Source: Gossypium raimondii
Lineage: Eukaryota > Streptophyta > Magnoliopsida > Malvales > Malvaceae
DNA length: 64,000 nt
Direction of reading: 5' to 3'
Assembly (NCBI RefSeq): GCF_025698545.1
Contig: NC_068567.1
Coordinates: 2,356,001-2,420,000 of the forward strand
The position numbers and the translations under genes are program-made. This document shows positions 1-11,715 of this stretch, in pieces. Numbering within the stretch: the first letter of the stretch is position 1; every line of letters begins with the position of its first letter. The notes beneath the pieces are model-generated. The model was not told the origin of the DNA. It was given only the letters and a program-made list of their open reading frames with translations, and made no database searches.

Positions 1-1791
1 TGAATATAATTCAAGTTACACGAACTTACCTCGATACTTGTTCGTAACCAAAAATCTACTAATCCCAAAATTTTTCTTTCCCTCGATCTTGCTTCGTATT
101 TGAATTTTCCGGATCTAAATAAATAAATTTAATCATTAATCTAATACATTTCATGTTCATATGTAACTTTCTCTACAATTCCATTATTATTTATAGTGCA
201 TTCAAAGCTGCCTCACTGAGTCACAGTCACTAAATTATTTATATCTTGAGCTACAGAACTCTAAATTAAGATCCGTTAATTTTCCCTGAAAATAGACTCA
301 CATATCTTACTACCATAAAAATTTCAGAATTTTTTGTTTAGCCAATAAGTACAGTTTATTCTTTAAAGTTTCCCCTGTTTCACTGTATGACAGTTCTGAC
401 CCCTCTTCACTAAAAATTAATTATCTCACTGTACAGAATTAGGATGATGCTTCCCTTTATTTCTTCAGAAAATAGACTCATTAATGATTCTAAGCATATA
501 AATTATAACTCATAATCATTTTTGTACAATTTTTAATGATTTTCCAAATTCAGAACAGGGGAACCCGAATTCATTCTGACCTTGTCTCACAAAATCTATT
601 ATATCTCATGATTTACAATTCCATTGCTTACACCTTTTCTTTTATAAGAAACTAGACTCAATAAGATTTAATTTCATATTTTATTCATCCTCTAATTCGA
701 TCTCTACAATTTTTGGTGATTTTTCAAAGTCAGAGTACTGCTGCTGTCCAAAACTGTTTTAGTGCATGGTGTTAATTACCATTTTTCCCTTAAACTTTCA
801 ACAATGATAATTTCGTCCCTGCTCAATTAACCTCTCAATTGAGCTGATTTTTCTCAATAAACACTTTATTATATCACTTTAAACTACCTTATAACCTTTG
901 AAAATCAGAATTTCAGCACTAAACTTTAATTCCAGACGTTTTCACAATTAGGTCCTACAAATCAATTTCTATTGGAATTACCTAATAAAATCATCTCATA
1001 AACAAATTAAAGCATCAATTTCATCCTATTTCCTCATAAAATTCCAGCACATATTCATATCAACTTTCAATATCATTCACAAAATCAAAAACTAATGAAT
1101 TTAGTAATAGGACCTAGTTGTAAAAGTCTTAGAAACACAAAAATTACAAGAAAAAGGCAAGAATTAACTCACTTGGTGCAAAAATTATGAAAAAGCCAGC
1201 TTGAAGAAACCCTTAGGACGTTTTTGGCTGATGGGAATGCAGAAAAATAAAGAGGAATCTAGATAATTCCACTTTAGTCCTAACTTTTAAAGCAAATTTT
1301 GTAATATTCCAATTTTACCCTTATTTCTTCAATTCTCCTGATTTTTCTCAGCGTATGCCGCCCAAAATATCTCCTTTTGGGGTTATTTTCAATATATGTC
1401 CCTGCTCATTTCACAATTAAGCTATTTAATCCCTCTAGTAACTTTTACACCTTTTTCAATTTAGTCCTTTTTACTTAATTGACTACCCAAACATTAAAAT
1501 TTTCTAACGAAATTTTAATACCATATTACTAACACTTCATAAATATTTATAAAAATATTTTTGACTCGGTTTCTGAGATCAAGTCTCGATATCTCATTTT
1601 ACCTAATTTCTTCAATAATTTCTTTTTCTAACTAACTCGCTTAATCAAGTAAAATTTTTCTATCGATATTTTCATACGATTTTTCCTATCATATCAATAT
1701 TCATGCAAAAATATTAAAATAAATTTCTCTTTAAATCGGATTTGTGGTTACGAAACCACTATTCCGATAATTTTGAATTTGGGCCATTACA
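1..1791 (-). mobile_element. Partial LTR of a Ty3/gypsy-type retrotransposon (fossil), cut by the window edge
   Basis: Read on the minus strand, an LTR-like block begins with TGTAATGGCCC at 1791 and runs leftward off the window. It has no coding frame, is AT-rich, and carries degenerate internal repeats. The TG start and the TGTAATGGCCCAAATT opening match LTRs I recall from cotton gypsy elements. The family assignment is from memory. Only one LTR is visible, so it could be a solo LTR or one end of a larger element. Confidence 0.55.
205..750 (-). repeat. Three degenerate ~180-bp subrepeats inside the LTR
   Basis: The motif AATAGACTCA or ACTAGACTCA recurs at about 287, 471 and 651. Each copy is preceded by a TATCTCA-like stretch and followed by TACAATTTTT-like and CAGA-rich sequence. 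The spacing of about 180 bp marks three diverged tandem units. Confidence 0.55.
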
Positions 1792-1847
1792 GAGTCCTTC
1801 GGTTTATTGACTAAAGGCGGTTACTCTATATGTCGCATGTTCCGATA

Positions 1848-2775
1848 AATTATAAAACTGATCATTAAATTATTGTCTTCAGTTTATTTTTTATCATTGA
1901 ACTATTATTTTTATTTAATCACTAAACTTTTCAAATCAAATATTTTAATTTGAAGTTGATTTGAGCATTTTTTATTAGTCTAATAATAAATTTAACTCTC
2001 CAATATTTACACATTTTATCCTAAATATAAAACATTTAACAAATTTAGCCCTCAATATTTATAAAATTTATCATTTTAGTTTGAATTCTAAAAAATTCAC
2101 ATGGCTTTACCTATAACTAAGCAATCCATTTCCTGTAATATTATCTTCTGTTTTGAAGTTGGAGATGACAACTTGAGCTCACTTCTATTTTAGGTAGTGT
2201 TGAATTCCGTTATTTGGTGATGTTTTTTTTCCTTATTATAAGCTAGTTGGTTAGTTGTTGTAGACTTTGTCGAAGATTTGCAATCAACTTTCTTTCATCA
2301 ATTGTAACGTTTTAAATATCATTACTATGTGGTGTTCTTTTCATTCCTTTTTTTTCTCTATTCCATGTGTTGGGTTGGTAAACAAGGTGTATAAAAACAA
2401 TCTATGTCGAAATTTTCTAGGTTAGGAAGCTTAAATTATTAATTTTGTAAAGGACCAAAATTAATTTATTACTTTTTAGAATTAGAACTAAATTGAAAAA
2501 ATTTTTAAGGCTAAATTTATTGAATTTTTAGCATTCAAACTAAAATGACAAATTTTGTAAACATTGAGGGCTAAATTTGTTATTTTATATTTAGGATCAA
2601 ATTGATATAATGTTTAAACATTGGAGGCTAAATTTGTTATTAGACCAATAAAAATGTCAAATCAACTTTAAATGACTAAAACATTTGATTAAATCAGAAA
2701 AATTAACAATTCAACTAACAAAATAGAATAAAGACAATAGTTTAAGGATCATTTTATTGTTTAACCTTAATAAAA
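1848..2775. mobile_element. Foldback/MITE-like element with ~250-bp inverted arms
   Basis: The arm at about 1850-2105 reappears reverse-complemented at about 2510-2770. Matching blocks include AGTTGATTTGA, TAAATATAAAA, AACAAATTTAGCCCTCAAT and CATTTTAGTTTGAAT. The arms flank about 400 bp of unrelated sequence (2106-2509). There is no coding frame. Exact ends and a target-site duplication could not be fixed. The long arms suggest a Mutator-like or foldback non-autonomous DNA element. Confidence 0.7.
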
Positions 2776-3042
2776 TCCATATTCAATTATTTTTGAAAGG
2801 TATATTACCTTTAAAAAATACATATTTATTATTATTTATGAACATTATACATAAATAAATTTAATATATATTCATAAAAATATTTACAAATACGTTGGTT
2901 TAATGTTTACGAAGAATTTCATTTAACTTAAAATATATATATAATTTGAAATAAATAAATAGAAACATAATTTTGAAACATTTAACATACATGAGCAGAA
3001 TCAACGTTATTTTTGAACAGTGATATTATTATAGGTTATTAT

Positions 3043-3180
3043 CATATAATACTTAAAACTACTTATAGTCTCTTCCTAACATTTAAATAAGAGGATATTG
3101 CGCTTTAGCGCACTTGAACTTACGTTCTTCCACACTGACAGTAATATCGATATTAATCAAACTAATACTTTTATAACATT
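3043..3180 (-). mobile_element. tRNA-derived SINE, copy A
   Basis: On the minus strand this copy has a B-box-like AAGTTCAAGTGCGC followed by the family signature ATCCTCTTATTT and a GAGACTATAAGTAG tail. The same order of blocks is found at about 8380, 57830 (minus) and 62450 (minus). Confidence 0.6.
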
Positions 3181-3539
3181 AAAAATAAAAAATTAAATAT
3201 TTGTTGAAGATGGGTTGCTTTGGAGGGTTACAAATACCGACATGGATAATGAAAATCGAGGAGAGATCTGGAAACATCGTGCACCTAAAAAGATTGGATG
3301 AAGACACAAAAGGCCCATTGCTCTCACTAACAGCTCACTACACCATACACGTCAACCTCATCTAAATATTAAATTTCATATAAATTAAAAAAATAAATAT
3401 TTTTATTTTCATTAATTTAGTTCTTCTAACTTTTAAATTTCAAAATTCACGTCTAATTATTGACATTGTTAATTTTTAAAAATTTAAATTAATTACAATG
3501 GGTTTTTTTAAATTACATGAGCACCAACTGAACATCAAT

Positions 3540-3790
3540 AAATTTAATCAGACTTATTTTTACTATTATTTATTATTAAAAATCTTATAATTTTACTATT
3601 ATTTATTATTTTAGATAATGAATATTAATAAAACTTATTTTATTTAATCAGACTATGGGTTGATTTATTAATAGTTTTATTAAGTTTTATTAATATTTAT
3701 TATTAAAAATCTTATAATTTTTACTATTATTTATTATTTTAGATAATGAATATTAATAAAACTTATTTTATTTCAAATTATATCATTATA
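3540..3790. repeat. Tandem AT-rich duplication
   Basis: A block of about 85 bp (TTACTATTATTTATTATTTT, then AGATAATGAATATTAATAAA) occurs at about 3587-3645 and again at 3719-3770. A further partial copy lies at 4055-4105. It looks like local tandem duplication in low-complexity DNA. The rest of 3180-5330 shows no gene. Confidence 0.6.
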
Positions 3791-4644
3791 ATTATTATTT
3801 TAGATAATAAAATTACTAAAATGTGTTGGCATTGATTTATTGGTACAAACATTCTTCATACATCCATGGCTACTGTCGTGCAGTAAAAGACGAGGGGAGA
3901 CAGAAGAACAGAGAAAGAAGAACATACTTACCCAGTGGACAAAGTGCTCTTCAAATAAATAATAAGATAATAATAAAAAAGTAAAAATTATTTATTATTT
4001 AATCAGGGTAGCTCTAAATATTATATAAAAAAGTAGATAATTGTAATCAGACTTATTTTTACTATTATTTATTATTTTAAATAATGAATATTAATAAAAC
4101 TTATCAATAGAAATTCAATAACAACATTTTTGTTAGAAAAAATTATTAAAATCTTTTAAATAGTGATTTTAACAATTAATCAGGAGTAAAACTCTTAAAT
4201 AATAATCTATTATTAAACAATAAATGCAAAATTAGGATTTACTAAGTAAATTTCATATCAATATATCATTATAATTATTATTTCAACTTTTATTTTAATT
4301 AATTTTGTGAAAATAAAGCTAATTTTATAACTGTATAATATCCAAATAATAAAAAATAAGAGTGACATAATAACGAGATGACAATAAAATAAAAAATAAA
4401 AATAAAAATAAAACAACAATTTTTTATAAATTTGGTCCATAAGTCTAGTCCTACCATGACAGATAAATTTTTTAATAATTTATTTATATAAATTAAAATT
4501 TAAAAAATTAAAATTTTATATTAATATTATTTTCAATAAAACAATCAATAAAGTAAAGGACTCTACACTAATTGCACTTACTAATATAAAGTCCTAAAGT
4601 CGATCTTATCCTTGTCATCAGCTCTCAGCTTAATCCAACACCGC

Positions 4645-4650
4645 CACGTG
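4645..4650. promoter_or_regulatory. G-box CACGTG upstream of SBP
   Basis: A perfect palindromic CACGTG lies about 755 bp upstream of the first SBP start codon, and TGACG (as-1-like) lies nearby at about 4670. Such cores bind bZIP and bHLH factors in plants, but a six-base match is weak evidence for use here. Confidence 0.25.
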
Positions 4651-4704
4651 GACAAGTCTGGGTCAGAGTTGACGTGTGACGCAAAACGGTGAATGTGATC
4701 GAAA

Positions 4705-4910
4705 GGTCCCTCTATTATAGGGACCTGATCAAATTAGTCTCTGGTGGATCAATTTAATCTGTGTACTAACCAAATTGGAATATATTTAACATTTATTTTT
4801 TAACGTAGTTAATAATAAAGGATATAATTTGAACATATTAATTTTTTTAATAGCATAAGGATTAAATTGATCCATTTAATAATAAAGGGACTAATTTGAT
4901 CTAACTCATA
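4705..4910. mobile_element. Small MITE-like inverted repeat
   Basis: CTGATCAAATTAGTCTCT at about 4726 is mirrored by AGGGACTAATTTGATCT at about 4887. A second nested pair is GATCAATTTAATC versus GATTAAATTGATC. A 21-nt perfect hairpin (GGTCCCT...AGGGACC, 4705-4725) sits at the left end. There is no coding frame. Confidence 0.5.
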
Positions 4911-5333
4911 TAATGCAAGGATATCTCGGGTACTTTAAAGGACCAAAAACACAACTGCAAATCTCATCTCAGTACAACACGCGTCAATCTGAACACAGTC
5001 CGATGTGATAACTCCCGAATCTCAAAGCCCTTGGGACCACATGGAGATCAAAAGAGGAAACACAATATTGGTCGTAAGTTTAGTTAGGGAAAATTATATA
5101 GAGGGTCCCTGTAGATATTCTTTCACAAGCTTAAAGTTTGTCTGATAAACTAAAATTTTAAGTATGGAAAAATTTAATGGTAAATATAATTAAGCTATTT
5201 GATAAAAATAAATATTAATTTTTAAAAGATTATTTATTTTTAATTTTAATCTTATTAATATAATAATTATATTAGCGATAATTTGAACATTTCATTTAAA
5301 AAAAAGAAAATATTAAATAGTAGCTATCAGTAG

Positions 5334-5344
5334 TATATATAAAA
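5334..5344 (+). promoter_or_regulatory. TATA box of SBP gene 1
   Basis: TATATATAAAA lies 62 bp upstream of the ATG at 5406, at the expected distance for a transcription start near 5365-5375 and a short 5' UTR. Confidence 0.5.
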
Positions 5345-5405
5345 GAAAAACAACGAAATTTTTGTAGGAAGAAAGAAGAGGAAAAAAAGAAAGAGAGAAA
5401 TTGCG

Positions 5406-7849
5406 ATGGGTGAAGAAACTGAGTGTTGCAGAACAACAGGACCAGGATATGAAACTCCACTGAAAGCCATGTCTGGTCCTAAAGAAGCTCTTCTTTATGT
5501 TACTTGTGTTTATACTGGTAATGATTTTCTCTTCTTCTTCTTCTTCTTCTTCTTTTTGTTTTGGTTTTTGGCGTGATGTCTGCAACCTTTTTTTTTTTCT
5601 GGGAATTAATTTCATTTGATCCATTTATTCCTTGAATTATAAGTTGTTATGTGTTCATGTTTATTTTCATAAAATTTTAGAGAAAATTCAGTGGGTGTTT
5701 TCTTTTTTATTTTCTAAAAAAAAAGAAAAAAAACATATATTTAGCTTTTTTTTAAAATATTATAAATAATCTATCTCACTGTAGATTTTACTCCAAAAGT
5801 GAAACATTAACTTTTAGATCTACTTCTTAATTATCATATAAAATAATATATATAGATATATTTAAATGGATTTGCATGATGTATGCAGGAACAGGAAGAG
5901 AGAAGCCTGATTTCTTGGCAACGGTTGATGTAGATCCGAACTCACCAACTTATTCTAAAGTCATCCACAGGCTATCTATGCCGTATGTAGGTGATGAACT
6001 ACATCACTCTGGGTGGAATGCTTGCAGCTCTTGCCATGGTGATCCGTCGGCCGATCGACGTTTTCTGATCCTTCCTTCATTGGTGTAAGTGGCTATATGC
6101 CTGAAATTTTGTTTATGGAGAGTGAGATAATATTATAAAATTTGAAGGGGCATAAGTTAAAAATTTTGTATTAAAAAAGTTTTAATTAAATTATTAATTT
6201 TTCAAAATGGTTATAAAAAGGATTAAATTGAATCTTTTAATTTTAGGAAGGGACCATAAAATAATTTTCCTATTGAGCCAGGGGTCCTTGCCTTCCCCCT
6301 TTGGCTAACCCTGCTTACGAGGAAAATGAGGTTTTCATGTAATGTAGAACAATGTGGCAAACCATGTAATAGTACAGAAATGTTTAATACCAATGTTCTA
6401 TTCGGTTCAGATCGGGTCGTGTCTATGTGATTGACACACAAAAGAATCCCAAGGCTCCGTCGTTGCATAAAGTGGTGCAGCCGGAGGATATCGTTAAGAA
6501 CACCGGTCTAGCGTATCCGCACACGTCTCACTGCCTTGCTTCCGGAGATATAATGATTTCGTGTCTCGGAGATAAAGATGGGAATGCCAAAGGGAACGGA
6601 TTTCTTCTCCTTGATTCCGAATTCAACGTTAAAGGGAGGTAAAGCCGATAAACCGAATGAACAATTAGAAGGTAAAATGATTGGTGACTTGTTGTTACTC
6701 ATTGTTTCTTTAGGTGGGAGAAACCGGGGCATAGTCCTATGTTCGGCTACGATTTTTGGTACCAACCTCGACATAAAACAATGATCAGCTCATCATGGGG
6801 TGCTCCTGTTGCCTTCACCAAAGGTTTCGATCTTCAGCATGTCACGGATGGTCTGTATGGGAGACATCTGTATGTGTATAGTTGGCCTGACGGTGAACTT
6901 AAACAAACATTGGATCTCGGTGACACCGGTCTCATACCCTTAGAGGTGATTGATTACATGTTACTACTTCGTTTTTTGCTCGGTTTTGCTCGAAGGCGAT
7001 ACTTAGTTTTGTTTCATTTTCATTGCAGACAAGATTCCTGCATGATCCATCTAAAGATACAGGGTACGTTGGGTGCGCCTTAACAAGTAACATGGTTCGG
7101 TTTTTCAAAACCAAAGACGGATCATGGAGTCATGAGGTGGGATCATATAATCTTGCATTACCAATGCTCATAAATTTGGACAAGCCTTATTATGTACATT
7201 TTAACTTCTGCAGGTGGCAATCTCAGTGAAACCATTGAAGGTGCAAAACTGGATTCTTCCCGAAATGCCCGGACTTATAACTGACTTCCTAATCTCTCTC
7301 GATGATCGTTTTCTGTATTTCGCCAACTGGCTGCACGGAGATGTCCGACAATACAACATTGAGGACCCCAAAAACCCGGTCTTGGTCGGCCAAGTATGGG
7401 TTGGAGGATTGATCCAAAAGGGAAGCCCTGTAGTGGCTATGACAGAAGATGGTAAAACATGGCAATCCGATGTTCCGGAAATCCAGGTTTGTTCTAACAT
7501 TCATATCAACTTGTTCAGATTAATCATATCAATGGCGATCGATGAACATTGTTACATCCTTTTACAGGGACATCGCCTAAGAGGAGGACCGCAGATGATC
7601 CAATTGAGCCTAGACGGTAAACGATTATATGTGACGAACTCTCTATTCAGCTCATGGGATCGACAATTCTATCCAGAACTCGTGGAGAAAGGTTCCCACA
7701 TGTTGCAGATCGATGTCAACACCGAGGAAGGCGGTCTTAAAACAAACCCAAACTTCTTTGTCGATTTTGGAGCCGAACCTGATGGACCTTCCCTGGCTCA
7801 TGAGATGAGATATCCAGGTGGTGACTGCACTTCAGATATATGGACTTAA
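5406..7849 (+). CDS. SBP1: Selenium-binding protein 1 / methanethiol oxidase, intact 7-exon gene
   Basis: SBP1-family proteins oxidise methanethiol to hydrogen sulfide, formaldehyde and hydrogen peroxide, and bind selenium; plant members are linked to selenium and cadmium tolerance. Exons read 5406-5517, 5889-6084, 6411-6638, 6714-6945, 7029-7136, 7214-7486 and 7568-7849. All have GT-AG borders and consistent phase, giving 476 residues against about 490 in Arabidopsis SBP1. The difference is a shorter N-terminus. Visible landmarks are the GPGY...AMSGP start, Cys83 and Cys86 in the CSSC selenium-site motif, [20 protein letters not shown], and the ending [15 protein letters not shown]. The start was chosen because it opens the exon aligned to the family N-terminus and has a TATA box upstream. 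A tandem sister follows 1.2 kb downstream. Introns 1 and 2 (371 and 326 bp) are much longer than in the sister (96 and 88 bp). The last intron is 81 nt and open in frame. Confidence 0.92.
6100..6400. repeat. Repeat-like insertion in SBP intron 2
   Basis: Intron 2 of gene 1 is about 240 bp longer than in the sister gene. The extra DNA is AT-rich with a CAGGGGTCCTTGCCTTCCCC-like stretch near 6280-6300, which resembles GTCAGGGCCCTTGCCTTTGG at about 14188. This points to insertion of a dispersed repeat. Confidence 0.4.
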
Positions 7850-8369
7850 ACATCTCAAAAACCAGTTTCAGCCATGAAGAAAATCATCCTTTTAATTTTG
7901 TAGGACTAAAATAAAAATCAGTGCAATCTGTATGTGAGTCAATTTGATAGATAATGTAATGTTAAGGGGTTAATTTAGCAATATATCTTAAATTTAATCG
8001 ACTTCCTGTTAAACGCCTTTTAACATTGGACTTAATTTAAATTAACTGGCAGCTTATCCAACATTGACACGCGTTCCAACGATGATCCCACTATACATTC
8101 GGATAAGATACCATTGGACAAACACAAATGTCTCCAGTTCTCAAAACTGTAAGACGCGTGGCAATCTATCCACCGTCAGTTGAGATTAATGCTGACATGG
8201 TAAGGAAAATCGATAATCTCAAACACCGCGCCCATAGAAAAAATTGATAGTTATTTATTTTTGATAATTCCCATGTGACATTTTCATTCGAAGGGCAACA
8301 TTTTCTCCTCACAATGGTGGACATTTATGTAAAATAAAAATAAAGATTTGAATCCCAAAGATTCGGTTT

Positions 8370-8505
8370 GATTTGTCGATTAAGTTTTATGATGATTGGT
8401 ACGGGTATTATTATCAATGTAAGAGGATATGTGTTCGAGTGCGTTGAAAAATATTATCCTCCTATTTATAGATCAGAGAGGAACTATAAGCAATTCTAGA
8501 TATTA
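8370..8505 (+). mobile_element. tRNA-derived SINE, copy B
   Basis: In plus orientation: an A-box-like ATGATTGGTACGGG, a B-box GTGTTCGAGTGCG, the signature TTATCCTCCTATTTATAG, then GAACTATAAGCAATTCTAG. It lies in the 1.2-kb spacer between the two SBP genes, which otherwise shows no gene. Confidence 0.65.
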
Positions 8506-8969
8506 TGTTAAAAAGAGTTGATATAATTAAAACCTAATATTATTAAAAAAAATAACTTTATGAAAGTTATGATATTTTCAAAATTTAATCTGACAGACAT
8601 ATTATCATATCTCGTAATGTTATATCAATTTATTATTTTCACCTTACTAAAAACTCAATTAATAGATTAACAACGGTGATTTTCGTCAAGAACAAAATTC
8701 AAATTTTGAGAAGTCTAGGAACTTAGAATGATCCTTTTGGAGAATATAGACTAAATATATAATTATATGTATAATACAAAACTAATAATTGAATTTAACT
8801 AAACATATTTAAGCGTTATTGTTTGAGTCAGGATTAAAATTGACCGATTCAAAAAATATAAAGACTGAAATTAATTAAATTGTGGGGACTAAATCTATAA
8901 TTTTCATAAATTACAGAATTTAACCTATCGAACCTAATCCCAAGATTCTGCCGTATAGACCCAATAGCC

Positions 8970-8976
8970 TATAAAT
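8970..8976 (+). promoter_or_regulatory. TATA box of SBP gene 2
   Basis: TATAAAT lies 84 bp upstream of the second SBP start codon, with a CCAAT pentamer at 8961 immediately before it. Confidence 0.35.
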
Positions 8977-9059
8977 TACAGAGGATTTTCCCAATGTTTT
9001 TCACTAACTATTAGAAAAAAAAATTAATATTTTTGTAAGAGAAAAAAAAAAGAGAGAAA

Positions 9060-10972
9060 ATGGGGGAAAAAATGGGGTGCTGTAAGAGAACTGGACCTGG
9101 ATATGCAACTCCATTGGAAGCCATGTCTGGTCCTAAAGAAACCATTATTTATGTTAATTGTATTTATAATGGTACTTTTTTCCTTTTTTTTCTTTAATGA
9201 TTTTCTGATCTTTAAAAATGAGTTTTTTCAATGGATTTGTATAAATATAATTGCATGATGTATGCAGGAACGGGAAGAAAGAAGCCTGATTTCCTAGCAA
9301 CAGTTGATGTAGATCCAAACTCGCCAACTTATTCTAAAGTCATCCACAGGCTATCTATGCCATATATAGGTGATGAACTACATCACTCGGGATGGAATGC
9401 ATGCAGCTCTTGCCATGGTGATCCATCAACCACTCGACGTTTTCTAATCTTGCCTTCCGTCGTGTAAGCAATTATCCCGGATTTTCATATTATATCGATG
9501 GATAGGGACATATCTATGTCGTTAAGGTACCAAGGTGCTGCTTGTTCTTAGGTCTGGCCGTGTGTATGTGATTGACACACAAAAGAATCCCAAGGCTCCC
9601 TCTTTGCATAAAGTGGTAGAATCCGAGGATATCGTCGAGAAGACCGGCTTAGCGTATCCGCACTCGTCGCATTGCCTTGCTTCCGGGGATATAATGATAT
9701 CGTGTCTCGGTGACAAAGATGGAAATGCTAAAGGAATGGATTTCTCCTCCTTGATTCCGAATTCAACGTCAAAGGGAGGTAAATACGATAAACTGAAACA
9801 ATGTATAAACGAATTGTGAATAACCGTCACTTGTAAAAAATCATCAGGTGGGAGAAACCAGGGCATAGTCCTCTGTTTAGCTACGATTTTTGGTACCAAC
9901 CTCGACATAAAACCATGATCAGCTCGTCGTTGGGCGCTCCGGCTACCTTCACCCGAGGTTTCAATATCCAGCATGTCAAAGATGGTTTGTATGCTAGACA
10001 TTTGCATGTGTATAGCTGGCCTGATGGTGAACTTAAACAAACGTTGGATCTCGGTGAAACTGGTCTCACACCCTTAGAGGTGATTAATTACTTGTTTCGA
10101 CTTTGTTTTTAACTCGGTTTTGCTCGAAGACGATACATAGTTCTGTTTCATTTCATTGCAGATGAGATTCTTGCATGATCCATGTAAAGATACAGGGTAC
10201 GTTGGGTGTGCCTACACGAGTAACATCGTTCGGTTTTTCAAAACCGAAGACGGATCATGGAGCCATGAGGTCGGAACTTGGAACATATAATCTTGCGTTG
10301 TCAATGCTCATAAACTTGGACAAGCCTTATTCATTAACTTCTGCAGGTGGCAATCTCAGTGAAACCATTGAAGGTACAAAATTGGATACTTCCCGAATTG
10401 CCTGGATTTATAACCGACATCTTAATCTCAATCGACGATCGGTTTCTGTATTTTATCAACTGGTTGCAAGGAGATATCCGACAATATAACATTGAGGACC
10501 CCAAAAATCCGGTCTTGGTCGGCCAAGTATACGTTGGAGGATTGGTTCAAAAAGGAAGCCCTGTAGTAGCTGTGACAGAAGACGGCAAAACATGGCAATC
10601 CGATGTTCCGGAAATCCAGGTTTGTTCTAACACTCATATCAACTTGTCGGATTAATCATATCAATGACAATCTATGAACGTTGGTTACAGGGACATCGAT
10701 TAAGAGGGGGACCGAATATGATCCAGTTGAGCCTAGACGGTAAGCGACTATATGCGACGAACTCGTTATTCAGCACATGGGATCGACAAATCTATCCGGA
10801 ACTTGCGGAGAAAGGTTCCCACATGTTGCAGATCGATGTCGACACCATGAAAGGCGGTCTTAAAATAAACCCGAACTTTTTCATCGATTTTGGAGCTGAA
10901 CCTGATGGTCCTTGTATGGCTCATGAGATGAGATATCCAGGTGGTGATTGCACTTCAGATATTTGGATTTAA
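9060..10972 (+). pseudogene. Second selenium-binding protein gene with a one-base frameshift in exon 3
   Basis: This is a tandem duplicate of the SBP gene upstream. Exons are 9060-9171, 9268-9463, 9552-9778, 9848-10079, 10162-10269, 10347-10619 and 10691-10972. Every exon has exactly the same length as in gene 1 except exon 3, which is 227 instead of 228 nt. The missing base lies near 9733-9738: GGAATGGATTT here against GGGAACGGATTT in gene 1. From there the reading shifts and meets a stop in the retained intron or the next exon. All other exons, splice sites and the TSDIWI ending are intact, and the CSSC selenium motif is present. It is therefore a very young pseudogene, a truncated-protein gene, or a gene with a sequencing or assembly error. 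The third copy in this window is in frame at this site, so the loss is specific to this copy. Confidence 0.8.
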
Positions 10973-11030
10973 ATCAGATGAAAAAAACCGCTATGAAGAA
11001 CAATCAATGCAATATGCAGATTCTTCTGCA

Positions 11031-11155
11031 CATGTTATGTAATATCATCATGTCAATGTGAAATCATAAACAGCTCAAAGTAATACATACATACATACAT
11101 ACATACATACATTTTGAATGTTACATTGTGAACATGTTATGTAATATCATCATGT
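11031..11155. repeat. Duplicated 23-mer flanking a (ACAT)n microsatellite
   Basis: A 23-base segment starting CATGTTATGTAATATCATC occurs at 11031-11053 and again, identically, at 11133-11155. A (TACA)7-type microsatellite (11084-11112) lies between them. They fall in the likely 3' UTR or just downstream of SBP gene 2. The remainder up to 11715 shows no gene. Confidence 0.85.
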
Positions 11156-11715
11156 TATGTAATTTCCTTATGCTAAAATTTGTGTTGAGTTTGATGTTAA
11201 TCTTGATATGCCTAATTCAATCATAAATCCCTATCCTAAAATGTGTGCTCATCAATGATCAATGACACATTTCATCTTGGGCATGGCTAATTTTAGGTAA
11301 CCTCATGACAGCTTTAAACGTGAAGACTATCATCAGATCACTTCATCACATCTTAATAAACGAGTCATGTCTCTATAAACATCTCATGTAAAATAACGCA
11401 TCATTCCATTAAGACTCACATTAGAACTTCTCCATCATAAGAAGATAAGAAGCTCTCGAAGTACTATCAAAACTCTTACCAAATCTCTCCCAAAAAATTC
11501 TCTAATCTCACAAGCTTCCCGAAATCAAAATTCTCAATGGCTCTTCACATCTTCTACTATGTAACCACACTCAATTTTTGTGCACTACTATCCAATACCA
11601 TCAAGGATTATAGAATTGCACTACTAACAGAGACAAATTTTGAATGAACCAAGCTTGCATGTTGAAGAATTTATTCACCAATACATCATGATATATTGAG
11701 ATATACAAGAAGGAA

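Noticed and set aside
5313-5624. 103-codon minus-strand frame over SBP exon 1
   Set aside because: It is antisense to the SBP first exon and its Glu run comes from a TTC repeat in intron 1.
9522-10040. 172-codon minus-strand frame over SBP gene 2
   Set aside because: It is the antisense shadow of exons 3 and 4; no codon or family support.
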